Part shown: positions 26,303 through 35,266 of the stretch, one piece after another
How positions within the stretch are numbered: position 1 is the first letter of the stretch
Layout: every line of letters begins with the position of its first letter
From: Actinoplanes campanulatus
GTDB taxonomy: Bacteria; Actinomycetota; Actinomycetes; Mycobacteriales; Micromonosporaceae
Direction of reading: 5' to 3'
Assembly (NCBI RefSeq): GCF_014647795.1
Contig: NZ_BMPW01000001.1
Span: forward strand, 186,001 to 250,000
Length of the DNA stretch: 64,000 nt
Translations under genes and position numbers: made by a program
The notes under the pieces: model-generated
The model's database searches: none
What the model was told of the DNA's origin: nothing
What the model saw: the letters and a program-made list of their open reading frames with translations, nothing else

Positions 26303-27145
26303 ATGAACGGACTCGCCGTCGCCTGCCGCCGGGTAGTGCACATCTACCGCGCCGAAGCGGGCGACGTGGTCGCCCTCGCCGGCGTCGACCTCTCCATCGC
26401 CCCCGGCGAGACGCTGGCGCTGGTCGGCCCGTCCGGCTCCGGCAAGTCCACCCTGATCGCGCTGCTGGCCGGGCTGATGCGCCCGTCCGCCGGCCGGATC
26501 AACATCGGCACCTACGACATGGGCAAACTCTCCGACGGCGAGATCTCCCGGCTGCGCGGCACCGAGATCGGCGTCGTCCTCCAGGGCGCCTCCCGCAACC
26601 TGCTGCCCTACGCGTCGCTACACCGCAACATCCGGCTCGCCCAGCGCCGGGCCGCACACACCCGCGGCATCGAACTCGACGACCCCGACCGCATCCTCGA
26701 CCTGGTCGGCCTCCCCGGCCAGGGCCGCCGTAAGCTCGCCGAACTCACCCCCGGCGCCCAGCAGCGCGCCGCCCTGGCCGTCGGCATCGCCACCGGCCCC
26801 GGCCTGCTGCTCGTCGACGAACCCACCAGCCGTCTCGACACGGCCGGGCGCGACGAGGTCCTGGACGCCCTGGAGACGGTCAACACCGAACGCCAGACCA
26901 CCATCGTCGTGGTCACCCACGACAACGAGGTCGGCGCCCGCCTGGGCCGCGCCGTCACCATCCGCGACGGCCGCGTCGGCGCCGAGGGCCGCGACGGCCA
27001 GGACTTCGCGGTGGTCGCCGGCGACGGCACGGTCCAGCTGCCGCCGGAGGTGCTGGGCTCCTATCCGCCGGGCACGCTCTTCACGGTCCAGCACATCGAG
27101 GGCGAGGTCACCCTGCTGCCCTCCGGGCACGAGACCCCGGTCTAG
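26303..27145 (+). CDS. ABC transporter ATPase with degenerate signature motif
   Basis: A 280-residue ABC ATPase of the LolD/MacB type. Walker A is GPSGSGKST, the Q-loop is VVLQGAS and Walker B is LLLVDEPTS, followed by the H-loop VVVTHD. The ABC signature, normally LSGGQ, reads LTPGAQ in AELTPGAQQRAALA. A 60-residue C-terminal extension is present. The signature change should weaken hydrolysis in a homodimer, so this protein may pair with the canonical ATPase encoded convergently 90 bp away, giving an asymmetric transporter with the two FtsX-type permeases. That pairing is inference. Confidence 0.8.
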   Translation: MNGLAVACRRVVHIYRAEAGDVVALAGVDLSIAPGETLALVGPSGSGKSTLIALLAGLMRPSAGRINIGTYDMGKLSDGEISRLRGTEIGVVLQGASRNLLPYASLHRNIRLAQRRAAHTRGIELDDPDRILDLVGLPGQGRRKLAELTPGAQQRAALAVGIATGPGLLLVDEPTSRLDTAGRDEVLDALETVNTERQTTIVVVTHDNEVGARLGRAVTIRDGRVGAEGRDGQDFAVVAGDGTVQLPPEVLGSYPPGTLFTVQHIEGEVTLLPSGHETPV

Positions 27146-27148
27146 CAC

Positions 27149-27223
27149 CCGCGCTCCGCGCGGATGCACTCTCGGCAATCTTGGACGGTTTGCCACCTCT
27201 CGCGGTGGAAAGACGCCCAAGAT
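27149..27223. terminator. Hairpins between convergent ATPase genes
   Basis: A short CCGCGC/GCGCGG hairpin (27149-27163) is followed by a compound hairpin whose outer arms are ATCTTGG (27178-27184) and CCAAGAT (27217-27223) and inner arms CCACC/GGTGG. Located between converging genes, it could terminate both transcripts. Confidence 0.6.
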
Positions 27224-27234
27224 CGGCGCTCCGG

Positions 27235-27888
27235 TCAGGGGCGGGGCCAGGTGACGACGCCGTCGGTGAGGTGGAGTTCGCGGTCGCAGGCCGCCGCGGC
27301 CTCCGGGTCGTGGGTGGCGAAGACGACCGTCGCGCCGCGGGCCGCCTCGGCTCGGAGCAGGTCGAGGACCCGCTGACGGTTCGCCGCGTCGAGTTCGCTG
27401 GTCACCTCGTCGGCCAGCACGATCTTCCCGCGCAGCGCCAGGCCGCGCGCCACCGCGGTGCGCTGCTGCTGGCCACCGGAGAGCTCGTCGATCAACTGGT
27501 TCGCCTGGCCGGAGAGGCCGAGCGCGTCCAGCGACTCGGAGGTCCGCCGCCGCGCGTCCGCCGGTGAGCCACCGGTCGCGATCACCGCCACCGAGATGTT
27601 CTCGGCCGCGGTGAGGATCGCGGCCAGACCGTTGTCCTGCGGTATGAGCACCACCCCGAGCGATACGGCGTGATCCCGGCCGGTCAGCGGCGCGCCGTCC
27701 ACCGAGATCTTCCCGGAACGCGGCGCGAGCAGACCCGCCATCGCCCGCAGCAGCGTGCTCTTCCCGGCCCCGGACGTACCGGTGACCGCGAGCACCTCGC
27801 CCGGCCGGACCGTCACGGCGACCCCGCTCAGCACCGGCGTCCCGTCGCCATAGCCGAACGCCGCATCCTCCACCGTCAGCGTCCCCAT
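27235..27888 (-). CDS. ABC transporter ATPase, canonical
   Basis: A 217-residue ATPase with Walker A GTSGAGKST, Q-loop VLIPQDN, an intact signature LSGGQQQR, Walker B KIVLADEVTS and H-loop FATHDP. It is the third gene of the FtsX-permease operon, 298 bp downstream of the second permease. The ATG has GGAGGGA upstream. The reading frame stays open upstream through the 75-bp repeat unit, so an N-terminally extended form from an ATG at 28149 cannot be excluded. It should energise the two large permeases. Confidence 0.85.
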   Translation of the reverse strand: MGTLTVEDAAFGYGDGTPVLSGVAVTVRPGEVLAVTGTSGAGKSTLLRAMAGLLAPRSGKISVDGAPLTGRDHAVSLGVVLIPQDNGLAAILTAAENISVAVIATGGSPADARRRTSESLDALGLSGQANQLIDELSGGQQQRTAVARGLALRGKIVLADEVTSELDAANRQRVLDLLRAEAARGATVVFATHDPEAAAACDRELHLTDGVVTWPRP

Positions 27889-28186
27889 CGCCGTCCCTCC
27901 GCTCTCCCCGTTGCCATCAACGCCGTCTCTTGACCGCTCCGCGATTGCCCCGCCCGATCCACTCCGCCGCCGTCCGTAACCGGACCGCCGCTCACGGTCG
28001 GCGGCGCGTGTGCAGCGGCCAAGGCGACAGGCCTGGCAGGAACACACGCTGGGCGCGTTGTGGGGGGCAACCATCCCCGGCCACGTGCAGCGACCAAAGC
28101 GACAGGCCGAGCACGCACACACGCTGAGCGCGTTGTGGGCGACAACCATCTCCCGCACCGGGCGGGCCGTGTGCTGACGGTGGGGG
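27889..28186. other. Spacer inside the ABC operon with tandem repeat
   Basis: This 298-bp stretch between permease and ATPase genes is occupied largely by the 75-bp duplicated unit described separately. On the minus strand it is open in the ATPase frame from an ATG at 28149 that has GGGAG immediately upstream. I see no terminator or clear promoter. Confidence 0.5.
28011..28160. repeat. Two tandem 75-bp imperfect repeats
   Basis: Units start at 28011 and 28086 and match over long blocks (for example GCGACAGGCC and GCGCGTTGTGGG). The period is exactly 25 codons. Read on the minus strand each unit gives a peptide of the form HNAxSVCxCxACRxGRCT. Whether this is translated is unknown. Confidence 0.65.
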
Positions 28187-31177
28187 TCATCGGGGCTCGA
28201 TCCGGCGGCGCAGGTCGCGGCCGCCCAGGAAGGCGACGGCGAACTGGACCGATAGGACGGCGCCGGCGGCCGCGAGCAGGGCCGTGACGCGTGGCCAGGT
28301 GGGCAGCGGCAGGTCGGGCGGGGTGATACCGGCCAGCGGCAGCGCCCAGCCGGTGAGCCGCCACGCCCCGACCGCGACCAGGACGCCGACCGCGGTAGCG
28401 ATGGTGACCAGGACCGGATAGGTCCACAGTGTCGCCTGCCCGGCGGGGCGTGGTCGCAGACCCTGGGTGCGCAGCGCGGCGAGGTCCTCGGTACGCCGTC
28501 CCCGGTCGACGGCCACGGTGAGGGCCAGCGCCCCGGCGCCGAGCAGTCCGGCGAGCACGGCCGCGAGCAGGTGGAACCACAGGGCGACGGCCGGCCCCTG
28601 CCGGTCGAGCGCTTCGCGCACGGTGGCGGCCGAGGTCTCCGAGACGACCCGGATCCCGGCCGCTTCGAGCCGATCGACGGCGTCTGCCGGGGCGGCCGGG
28701 CCGAGCCAGACCTGTGGCGCCTGGACCTCCCGGCTCTGCACCGCGAGCCGGTCCACGTACTCCAGGTCGGCCAGCACGGCACGGCGCCCGAGCCCGGGCA
28801 CGGCCGGCAGTTCGACGACCGGCGTGATCGGGGTGTCCACGACGTTCAGCCCGGGGAGCAGCTCGGCCGGCGGCACCTCACCCGCGTACGCGATGGGCAG
28901 CGGATAGGGCGTGCTGACCGGCTGGATCCACACCGCGTCGACCACGCTCGGGGAGACCTCGACGTCGGCCTGGAGTCCGTCGGGCGCCGCCGACAGGCGT
29001 GCGTCCCGGGTGGCCCGCCACCGCGTGGGATCGTTGAGCGGCGCCGGTGTGCCGGTGCCCAGGCCGCGGATGACGAGCCGGCCGGTGATGTCCGGGACCT
29101 TGCCCTCGCCGGACACCCGGATGCCGTTGACCCGGCACCCGCGCTCGCAGACCGGCACGTCCTGCCGGTACGTCTGTGGCCCCGGCGGCACGGTGCCGAG
29201 TTCGAGGACGACGTCGCCGAGCCCGGCCGACGACGACAGCGAGAGGGCGAGCCGCAGCGGCCCTCCGGTGGCGGTGACCTCGAACGTGATGTCGGAGCTC
29301 ACGAAAGCCGGGGCCGCGGGCGCGTCCGGATGGAGCAGGGCGCGCAGCCGCTCGGGTGCGACGGCGCCGTCCGGCCAGGCGGCCACCGCGCCCAGCCGGG
29401 CGGTGTCGACGGCGATCCCGGGGGGTGAGCCGGTGCCGCCGCTGGGCAGGGGGGTGACGGCCATCGCCCAGCGCGCGTCCGGGTCGGCGGCGCCGACCGC
29501 GGTGAGCAGCCGCTGCCGGGTGATCGGCTGGACGGTGAGGACCCGGTCGGCGCCGGTGCCGAGGTACGCCGTGACGGCCCGCCCCTGGGCCGCGGTGTCG
29601 ACCGCGGCGGTGGCGAAGCCGGCCACCGCGGCGGACGCGACCAGCAGGGCGAACAGGCGCCCGGCACCGGGCCGGCGGGACAGTTGGACGCCGGCCAGCG
29701 CGATGCCGAGCCGGCCGCGCCGCAGGGCGCCGGCCGCGTACCGGTTGACCAGCGGGAGCAGGGCACGGGCGCAGATCAGGGCGAGGCACAGGATGATCAG
29801 GGCCGGCGCGAACAGCCCGAGGCCTTCCAGCGGGTCGCCGGCGAGCGCGTACTGGATGCCGGTGACGACGGCGAGCACCACGACCGCCACCTCGGAGACG
29901 CCGGGAAGGCCCCGGTCGCGGGACGGCGCCCGGCGCAGCAAGCCGGCCACCGGGCTGGTGAGCTGCCGCCGCTGGGCCAGGACCGCGGCAGCCAGGGCGG
30001 CCAGCGCGGCGAACGGCGCGTACCGCAGCGAGGTGAAGGCCGGCTCCGCGCCGACGCCGGGGAAGATGAGGCCGGTCACCGCGTTGACGAGCAACTGCCC
30101 GGCGAGGCATCCGGCCAGGGAGCCGGCCAGCACCGCGGCGAGGCTCTCACCGGTCGCCAGCCACCAGCGGGTCCACCAGCGGGCGCCGCGCAGCGCGACG
30201 ACGGCCAGTTCGCTCTGCCGGCCCTGGGCGCCGTAGCCGACGGTCAGGTAGATGGTGAAGCAGGCCAGCAGCACCAGCGGCACGGCCATCACCGGCACCA
30301 GCAGGCGGGCAGCGGCCCGGCCCTGGTCGATGCGGTCGAGCAGCACCGGGATGCCGCTGTCGAACTGGAGCGGCTCGTCGAGTTCGCCGACCGCCTTGTC
30401 GACCGCGGTGAGTTCGGCGCGCAGCTGCTCGAGGCGGTCGATGCCGATGACACCGGGCTCGGCGATCCCGTCGATCGCCATCGCCGTGGTGGTTCGCTGC
30501 ATCGTGCTCAGGGTGGCGGCGTTGGTGAAGACCGGTTCGCCGGGGCCCATGTCGGCGCCGAAGACGAAGTAGCCGTGCAGTCCCCAGTACGGCGCACCGG
30601 AATCCACCGGCCGGTACGTGCCGACCACGGTCAGCGTCTTCGGCGCGCCCTCGGCGACGTACGTGATCGGCTGGACCGCGCCGTTCTGCCGGGCCGCGCT
30701 CAGCTCGATCCGGTCGCCGGCGGCCAGGCCGAGCCGTTGGGCGGTCCGCTCGCCGATCAGCGCGTCGCCCTCGGCGGCCAGGCAGCGGCCGGTGAGGACG
30801 ACCACGTGGGCGCAGACCTCCTGCCGGAAGACCAGCCGGCTCGGGAAGGTGTCGGCCACCTCGATGCCGACCGTGGGCACCTCGGCGGCGTGGTAGTGGT
30901 CGAAGCCCTCCAGGTCGAGCAGGAGCTTGCCGATCTCCGGGAACCGCAGTTCGCCGGTGCTGGCGTCGCCGCTGGCGCTGTCGTACGACCGGCGGGCGGC
31001 CATGGTCAGCTCCCGGGTGGGGGCCGTGGCGATCTGGCCGTCGGCGATCGCGCGTTCGGCGGCGATCAGGTAGGCCGGGGCCGCGACCGCCGAGGCGACG
31101 GCGAGCAGGGAGAGCAGCGCGAGGGTGAGCGCCTGCCCCCGCCGGCTCCAGATCATGGCGAGGACCAGGGAGATCAT
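28187..31177 (-). CDS. Large FtsX-type ABC permease (second)
   Basis: A 996-residue permease. An N-terminal helix (ALTLALLSLLAVASAVAAPA) is followed by a MacB-like extracytoplasmic domain (about 45-250). A first FtsX bundle covers about 270-450 (LLVPVMAVPLVLLACFTIYL; SELAVVALRGARWWTRWWLA). A second extracytoplasmic domain (about 500-830) contains CERGCRVNGIRV, and a final FtsX bundle ends the protein. Proteins of this double-FtsX size in actinobacteria are usually annotated as exporters or lipoprotein/peptide transporters with unknown cargo. The ATG overlaps the stop of the preceding permease gene (ATGA). The long in-frame extension upstream is rejected as antisense-like reading of that gene. 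Confidence 0.85.
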   Translation of the reverse strand: MISLVLAMIWSRRGQALTLALLSLLAVASAVAAPAYLIAAERAIADGQIATAPTRELTMAARRSYDSASGDASTGELRFPEIGKLLLDLEGFDHYHAAEVPTVGIEVADTFPSRLVFRQEVCAHVVVLTGRCLAAEGDALIGERTAQRLGLAAGDRIELSAARQNGAVQPITYVAEGAPKTLTVVGTYRPVDSGAPYWGLHGYFVFGADMGPGEPVFTNAATLSTMQRTTTAMAIDGIAEPGVIGIDRLEQLRAELTAVDKAVGELDEPLQFDSGIPVLLDRIDQGRAAARLLVPVMAVPLVLLACFTIYLTVGYGAQGRQSELAVVALRGARWWTRWWLATGESLAAVLAGSLAGCLAGQLLVNAVTGLIFPGVGAEPAFTSLRYAPFAALAALAAAVLAQRRQLTSPVAGLLRRAPSRDRGLPGVSEVAVVVLAVVTGIQYALAGDPLEGLGLFAPALIILCLALICARALLPLVNRYAAGALRRGRLGIALAGVQLSRRPGAGRLFALLVASAAVAGFATAAVDTAAQGRAVTAYLGTGADRVLTVQPITRQRLLTAVGAADPDARWAMAVTPLPSGGTGSPPGIAVDTARLGAVAAWPDGAVAPERLRALLHPDAPAAPAFVSSDITFEVTATGGPLRLALSLSSSAGLGDVVLELGTVPPGPQTYRQDVPVCERGCRVNGIRVSGEGKVPDITGRLVIRGLGTGTPAPLNDPTRWRATRDARLSAAPDGLQADVEVSPSVVDAVWIQPVSTPYPLPIAYAGEVPPAELLPGLNVVDTPITPVVELPAVPGLGRRAVLADLEYVDRLAVQSREVQAPQVWLGPAAPADAVDRLEAAGIRVVSETSAATVREALDRQGPAVALWFHLLAAVLAGLLGAGALALTVAVDRGRRTEDLAALRTQGLRPRPAGQATLWTYPVLVTIATAVGVLVAVGAWRLTGWALPLAGITPPDLPLPTWPRVTALLAAAGAVLSVQFAVAFLGGRDLRRRIEPR

Positions 31178-34100
31178 CGGCCGCCCTCCGGCTCGCGCAG
31201 GCTCCGCAGCAGGGGTGACTGGACCAGCCAGCCGGTCAGTCCGAGGACCGCCAGCGAGACGAGGGTCGCGACGATGACCGCCACCGTGTCCAGTGGATCG
31301 GGTGGGGCGAGGACCGCCCAGCCGTCGGTGAACGCCGGCACCGACCGGCCGGTGATGGCGACGGCCAGGAGCGCGGCCAGCACGCCGCCGAGGACGCCGG
31401 TCAGGATCAGCACGGCGGTTCCGGCGTACGAGGTGGTGACCGCGACCCGGCGGGACAGGCCCTGCTCGCGCAGCACCCGGAGCTGTTCGGCGAGGGACCG
31501 GCGGTCGGCGGTGGCGGCGACCGCGACGGTGGCCGCCGCGATGAGCAGCGCCGCGATGCCCGCCACCAGGGCGAACCGGACCACGACGGCGGGGCCCTGG
31601 TCGCCGAGCCGGGAGGCGTGGGCGTCGGTGGTGGCGCTGCCGGCCACGGTCAGCCCGGCCGCGGCCAGGTCCTCGACGATGCCGGGGCGGGCGCCGGGCG
31701 CCAGCCACACCTGGTAGACCCCGCCAGGGTCGATCTCGGCGGCCACCCGGCGGACCGAGTCCAGGTCGACGACCAGACCGGTGCTCCCGAGCATGGGCAG
31801 GGCGGTCACCTTGCCGAGGACGCGCACCGGGACGGGATCCCCGTACAGGCTCACGGCCGGGTCGTCGTCCCGCCAGCCGTCCGGCTCCGGCCCGGCGACC
31901 AGGGCCGGCAGCGGCAGCAGCGGGTCCGACGCCCACGCGTCGGCGCCCACCGGGTCCCCGGTCGCGTTGCGGTCGGTGGCCAGCCGGAGGGTCCCGTCGA
32001 CGGTCGTGACGTCGAGGGCCGCGCCCTTCGTCCCGGCGCGCCACCGGGCGATGTCGCCGAGGGCGCCGGCATCCAGGATCCCGTCGGCAGTCCCGTTCTG
32101 GCCGAGCCCGACGACGGTGACCACGGCGCCCGGCGGCGGCGGTTCGATCCGGCCGTCCGGGTCCGGGGGTGTGGTCATCTCCCAGCGCACGATCCGGCAG
32201 CCGGGTGCGGTGGCGCAGGCGGGCACCGGGGCGGTCACGGTCTGTTCGCCCGCGCGCAGCGTGCCGAATCCGGCGGTCAGCACCATCCCGGTGGCCTCGT
32301 GCTGGAGGCGGAGGTCGAGCGCCACGTCGGCGGGGCCGTCGCGGCGGGCCCGGAGGGTGAGCCGGTCGCCGGTGATCAGTGTCGGCTCCTGCCGGCCGGC
32401 GGCCACGGCGGCGGGCAGCGCGTCGACCGGGCCGTACTCCGGGCGCCAGCCGGCGACCGCGCCGAGCCGGGCGCTGTCGACCTCGAGGATCTCCCGCTCG
32501 CCGGACCAGGTGCGGACGGCGGCCATCGCCTCGCGGCCGCCGGGGTCGGTGCTGCGCACGGCGTGCAGCAGGGACGTCCGGTTGGGCGCCTCGACGGTGA
32601 GGACGCGTTCGGCGCCCATCTCGGCGGCGCTGCGGGCCAGCCGGGCCTCGGTCTCCGCGGCCCAGCCGCCGGCCGCCGTGGTGAACAGCGCGACGGCCAC
32701 CACGACCAGCGCGAACACCCGGTCGGTGCCGGGCGAGCGGGAGATCCGCAGGGCGGTGAGACCGGTACGCAGGCGGCCGGTGCGCAGCGCGGCGACGCCG
32801 CCCCGGACCGCGATCAGGCTCAGCAGCCGGGCCGCCGCCAGGCCGACGGTGAGCGCGACGAGCGCGGGCGCGGCCGGGCCCAGCCCTTCGTCGGGGCCGC
32901 CCGACCAGGCCTGGTAGATCGCGGCTGCGGCGACGGCGAGCAGCAGCACGTCGACGAACGCCGGCCGCCAGGCCCGGACCCGGGCGGTGCCGCTGAGCAG
33001 CTCCGACACCGGTCGTACGAGCATCGACGCCTCGACCGCGGCGAGCACCGCGAGGCTGCCGGCGAGGACCGCCGCCACGGCCGCCGCGGAGTACCGCAGC
33101 GCGATTCCCTGGTCCGCCGGGATGTGAACCGGGCCGGCGAGCGCCCAGCCCACCAGATAGCCGAGGGGCGCGCCGACGGCGACACCGGCGAGCAGTGGCA
33201 CCAGGTGCTGGCCCCAGGCCAGCCGCAGGGTGCCGAAGCGGCCCACTCCGCGCAGCTTGAGCAGGGCGGCGTCGGCCCGGCGGTCACGCGACGTGTACCA
33301 CCCGGCGAGGCCGACGGCGAACCAGGTGAGGATCAGCATCTGGGCGCCCGCGGTCATGACGCCCCGCAGGATGATGTCGCGGTCCCGGGTGATGGCCAGG
33401 TGGAGCGGCCGGGCCATGGTGCTCAGCCGCAGCGCGTGGCTGCCGAGCCGGCGGTCGGCCGCGGTGAGCTCGGTGGCGAGGTCGTAGCCGCCGTCGCCGC
33501 GCAGCAGCGCGTCCGGCAGCACCACGTCGTACGCCATGGTCGGGGTCCACAGCTCGGAGTGCCGGAACGTGCCGGTCACGGTGAACGCCGGGTCCGGCTC
33601 GGCCTCGGCCCGGAAGAGGCGGTCGCTCCAGTACGTCCCGGCCGGGTCGACCAGGGTGTAGACGGCGGTCACCCGCAGGTCGAGCGGGCCGTTCGACGTG
33701 GAGGTGAGGATGCTCAGGGTGCCGCCGACGGTGACGCCGAACCGCTGTGCCGCCTCGGCGCTGAGCGCGATCTCGCCGCGTGCCCGGGGACACTGCCCGT
33801 CCAGCCGGACGTGGTCGCAGAACCCGTCCCGGTACGCCAGGGACATGCTGCTGCTGGCCACCCCGGTCCGCACGTTGACCGGCCGGATCATCCCGGCGAC
33901 GCCGTCGCCGACACCGGACGGCAGCCCTTCCCGGACACTGTCGCTGAACCGGCGCAGTTCGCCCTCCGGGTCGCCCTGGGTGTCCACCCGGTTCGCCACC
34001 GAGACGGTGCGCTGGGTGGCCGGGGCGACCTCCAGGTAGGCGGCCGCGGCGTCGGCGGCCGCGGCGAACCCGTACCACGGCCCGGCTGCCGCGACGGCGG

Positions 34101-34179
34101 CCGCCAGCGCGGTCAGCACCAGAATCGTCAGCACCTGCGCGGCCCGAACGCGCACGGCGCCGAAGACCAGCCCGAACAT
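31174..34179 (-). CDS. Large FtsX-type ABC permease (first)
   Basis: A 1001-residue paralogue of the downstream permease. It shares the N-terminal helix plus extracytoplasmic domain, a central FtsX bundle (TSRDRRADAALLKLRGVGRFGTLR is typical, in two motif pieces), a second extracytoplasmic domain with a similar CATAPGCRIVRWEM motif, and a C-terminal bundle (LAEQLRVLREQGLSRRVAVT). The two permeases probably form a heterodimer with ATPase subunits encoded at the end of the operon and perhaps on the opposite strand. The ATG has GGGGAGG upstream, so this is the first gene of the operon. Confidence 0.85.
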   Translation of the reverse strand: MFGLVFGAVRVRAAQVLTILVLTALAAAVAAAGPWYGFAAAADAAAAYLEVAPATQRTVSVANRVDTQGDPEGELRRFSDSVREGLPSGVGDGVAGMIRPVNVRTGVASSSMSLAYRDGFCDHVRLDGQCPRARGEIALSAEAAQRFGVTVGGTLSILTSTSNGPLDLRVTAVYTLVDPAGTYWSDRLFRAEAEPDPAFTVTGTFRHSELWTPTMAYDVVLPDALLRGDGGYDLATELTAADRRLGSHALRLSTMARPLHLAITRDRDIILRGVMTAGAQMLILTWFAVGLAGWYTSRDRRADAALLKLRGVGRFGTLRLAWGQHLVPLLAGVAVGAPLGYLVGWALAGPVHIPADQGIALRYSAAAVAAVLAGSLAVLAAVEASMLVRPVSELLSGTARVRAWRPAFVDVLLLAVAAAAIYQAWSGGPDEGLGPAAPALVALTVGLAAARLLSLIAVRGGVAALRTGRLRTGLTALRISRSPGTDRVFALVVVAVALFTTAAGGWAAETEARLARSAAEMGAERVLTVEAPNRTSLLHAVRSTDPGGREAMAAVRTWSGEREILEVDSARLGAVAGWRPEYGPVDALPAAVAAGRQEPTLITGDRLTLRARRDGPADVALDLRLQHEATGMVLTAGFGTLRAGEQTVTAPVPACATAPGCRIVRWEMTTPPDPDGRIEPPPPGAVVTVVGLGQNGTADGILDAGALGDIARWRAGTKGAALDVTTVDGTLRLATDRNATGDPVGADAWASDPLLPLPALVAGPEPDGWRDDDPAVSLYGDPVPVRVLGKVTALPMLGSTGLVVDLDSVRRVAAEIDPGGVYQVWLAPGARPGIVEDLAAAGLTVAGSATTDAHASRLGDQGPAVVVRFALVAGIAALLIAAATVAVAATADRRSLAEQLRVLREQGLSRRVAVTTSYAGTAVLILTGVLGGVLAALLAVAITGRSVPAFTDGWAVLAPPDPLDTVAVIVATLVSLAVLGLTGWLVQSPLLRSLREPEGGR

Positions 34180-34263
34180 TCACCCTCCCCCGGTTGCCGG
34201 GGAACGTTACGCGATCGGGTGACGGGCCCGGGAGCCCTGTGGATAACGGTTTGCTGAACCGAT

Positions 34264-35220
34264 TCACAGCCAGTTGCGGCGCTTGAGGTAGGCGTACAGG
34301 CCGCTGCCGGTGAGGACGATGCACGCGGTGCTGATCAGGAATCCCCACCACTTCTCGTACCCGGGATAGGGCACGTTCTGCCCGAAGTATCCGGTGATCG
34401 CCGTGGGGATGGCGATGATGGCGGCCCAGGCGGCCAGCTTGCGGGTGACGTCGTTGAGCGCGTTGCTCTGCTCGGCCAGATCGTCGTCGAGCAGCTCGGT
34501 GATCCGGTTGCGGGAGTGCTCGATCAGGTCGACGGCCCGTCGCGCGTGGTCCTCGACGTCCCGGTAGTACGGCCGCAGGTGGTGCTCGTCGGCGGCCAGC
34601 GCCCGGCCGGCCTCGCGCACCACGTCCGGCATCGGGGCGACCGCCCGCCGCAGGCCGGCCAGGGTCCGTCGCAGGGCGAAACCGCGTCGCCGGACATCGC
34701 GGGGCGCCGCTCCCTCACCGATCATCCGGTCCTCGATGCCGTCCATGCTCTCGTCGATCCGCTGGGCGGACGCGTACTGTCCGTCGACCACGACGTCGAG
34801 CAGCCCGTACACCAGAAAATCGACGCCGCCGGAGGCGAGTCGCTCGTCGGCGTCCCACCGGTCCAGATGGAGGGCCACCTCGTCGGGCGGCTTACGCACC
34901 GTGATCAGCGCGCGCGGCGTGATGAACGCGCTGATCTCGGTCTTGCGTACCTCGTCGTCGAACGCGACCGCGTAGAGGTTGAGGAACAGGTGGTTGTGGT
35001 ATCGGTCCAGTTTGGGCCGTTCACGGTCGGTGAGAGCGTCCTCGACGGCGAGCGGGTGCAGCTCGAACTCGGCGGCGAGGGCCCGTAGCTCGTCCGGCCC
35101 CGGATCGACGAGGTCGAGCCACAGCACGGCGCCCGGCTCCGCGCGGAGCCGGGCGCCCGCCTCGGCGGCGTCGAATTCCTCCGCGACGAGGCGGCCTTTC
35201 ACGTAGAGACGGCTGCTCAC
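34264..35220 (-). CDS. CorA-family divalent cation transporter
   Basis: A 318-residue CorA homologue with a long cytoplasmic N-terminal domain, an extended helix (MDGIEDRMIGEGAAPRDVRRR), and two C-terminal membrane helices (LAAWAAIIAIPTAITGYFGQN and WGFLISTACIVLTGSGLYAY, each in part). The pore signature is GQN in place of GMN, a variant I recall as common in actinobacterial members. Mg, Co or Zn are possible substrates. GTG start. The positively charged C-terminus LKRRNWL is typical. It is transcribed alone. Confidence 0.85.
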   Translation of the reverse strand: MSSRLYVKGRLVAEEFDAAEAGARLRAEPGAVLWLDLVDPGPDELRALAAEFELHPLAVEDALTDRERPKLDRYHNHLFLNLYAVAFDDEVRKTEISAFITPRALITVRKPPDEVALHLDRWDADERLASGGVDFLVYGLLDVVVDGQYASAQRIDESMDGIEDRMIGEGAAPRDVRRRGFALRRTLAGLRRAVAPMPDVVREAGRALAADEHHLRPYYRDVEDHARRAVDLIEHSRNRITELLDDDLAEQSNALNDVTRKLAAWAAIIAIPTAITGYFGQNVPYPGYEKWWGFLISTACIVLTGSGLYAYLKRRNWL

Positions 35221-35266
35221 GCACCCACTATGCCCATGGCCCGAGCGCGGGGGAACCGGACCGCGG

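Noticed and set aside
28011-28160. CRISPR-like array
   Set aside because: Only two contiguous units with no unique spacers between them; a tandem duplication instead.
31177-32044. In-frame extension that would make the second FtsX permease about 1285 residues long
   Set aside because: It reads the 3' part of the first permease gene in another frame and gives Arg/Gly/Pro-rich low-complexity sequence. The ATG overlapping the previous stop is the natural start.
31618-34257. 879-codon plus-strand frame opposite the first FtsX permease
   Set aside because: Shadow frame from high third-position GC; no domain, no start signal, and the sense gene has clear motifs and membrane helices.
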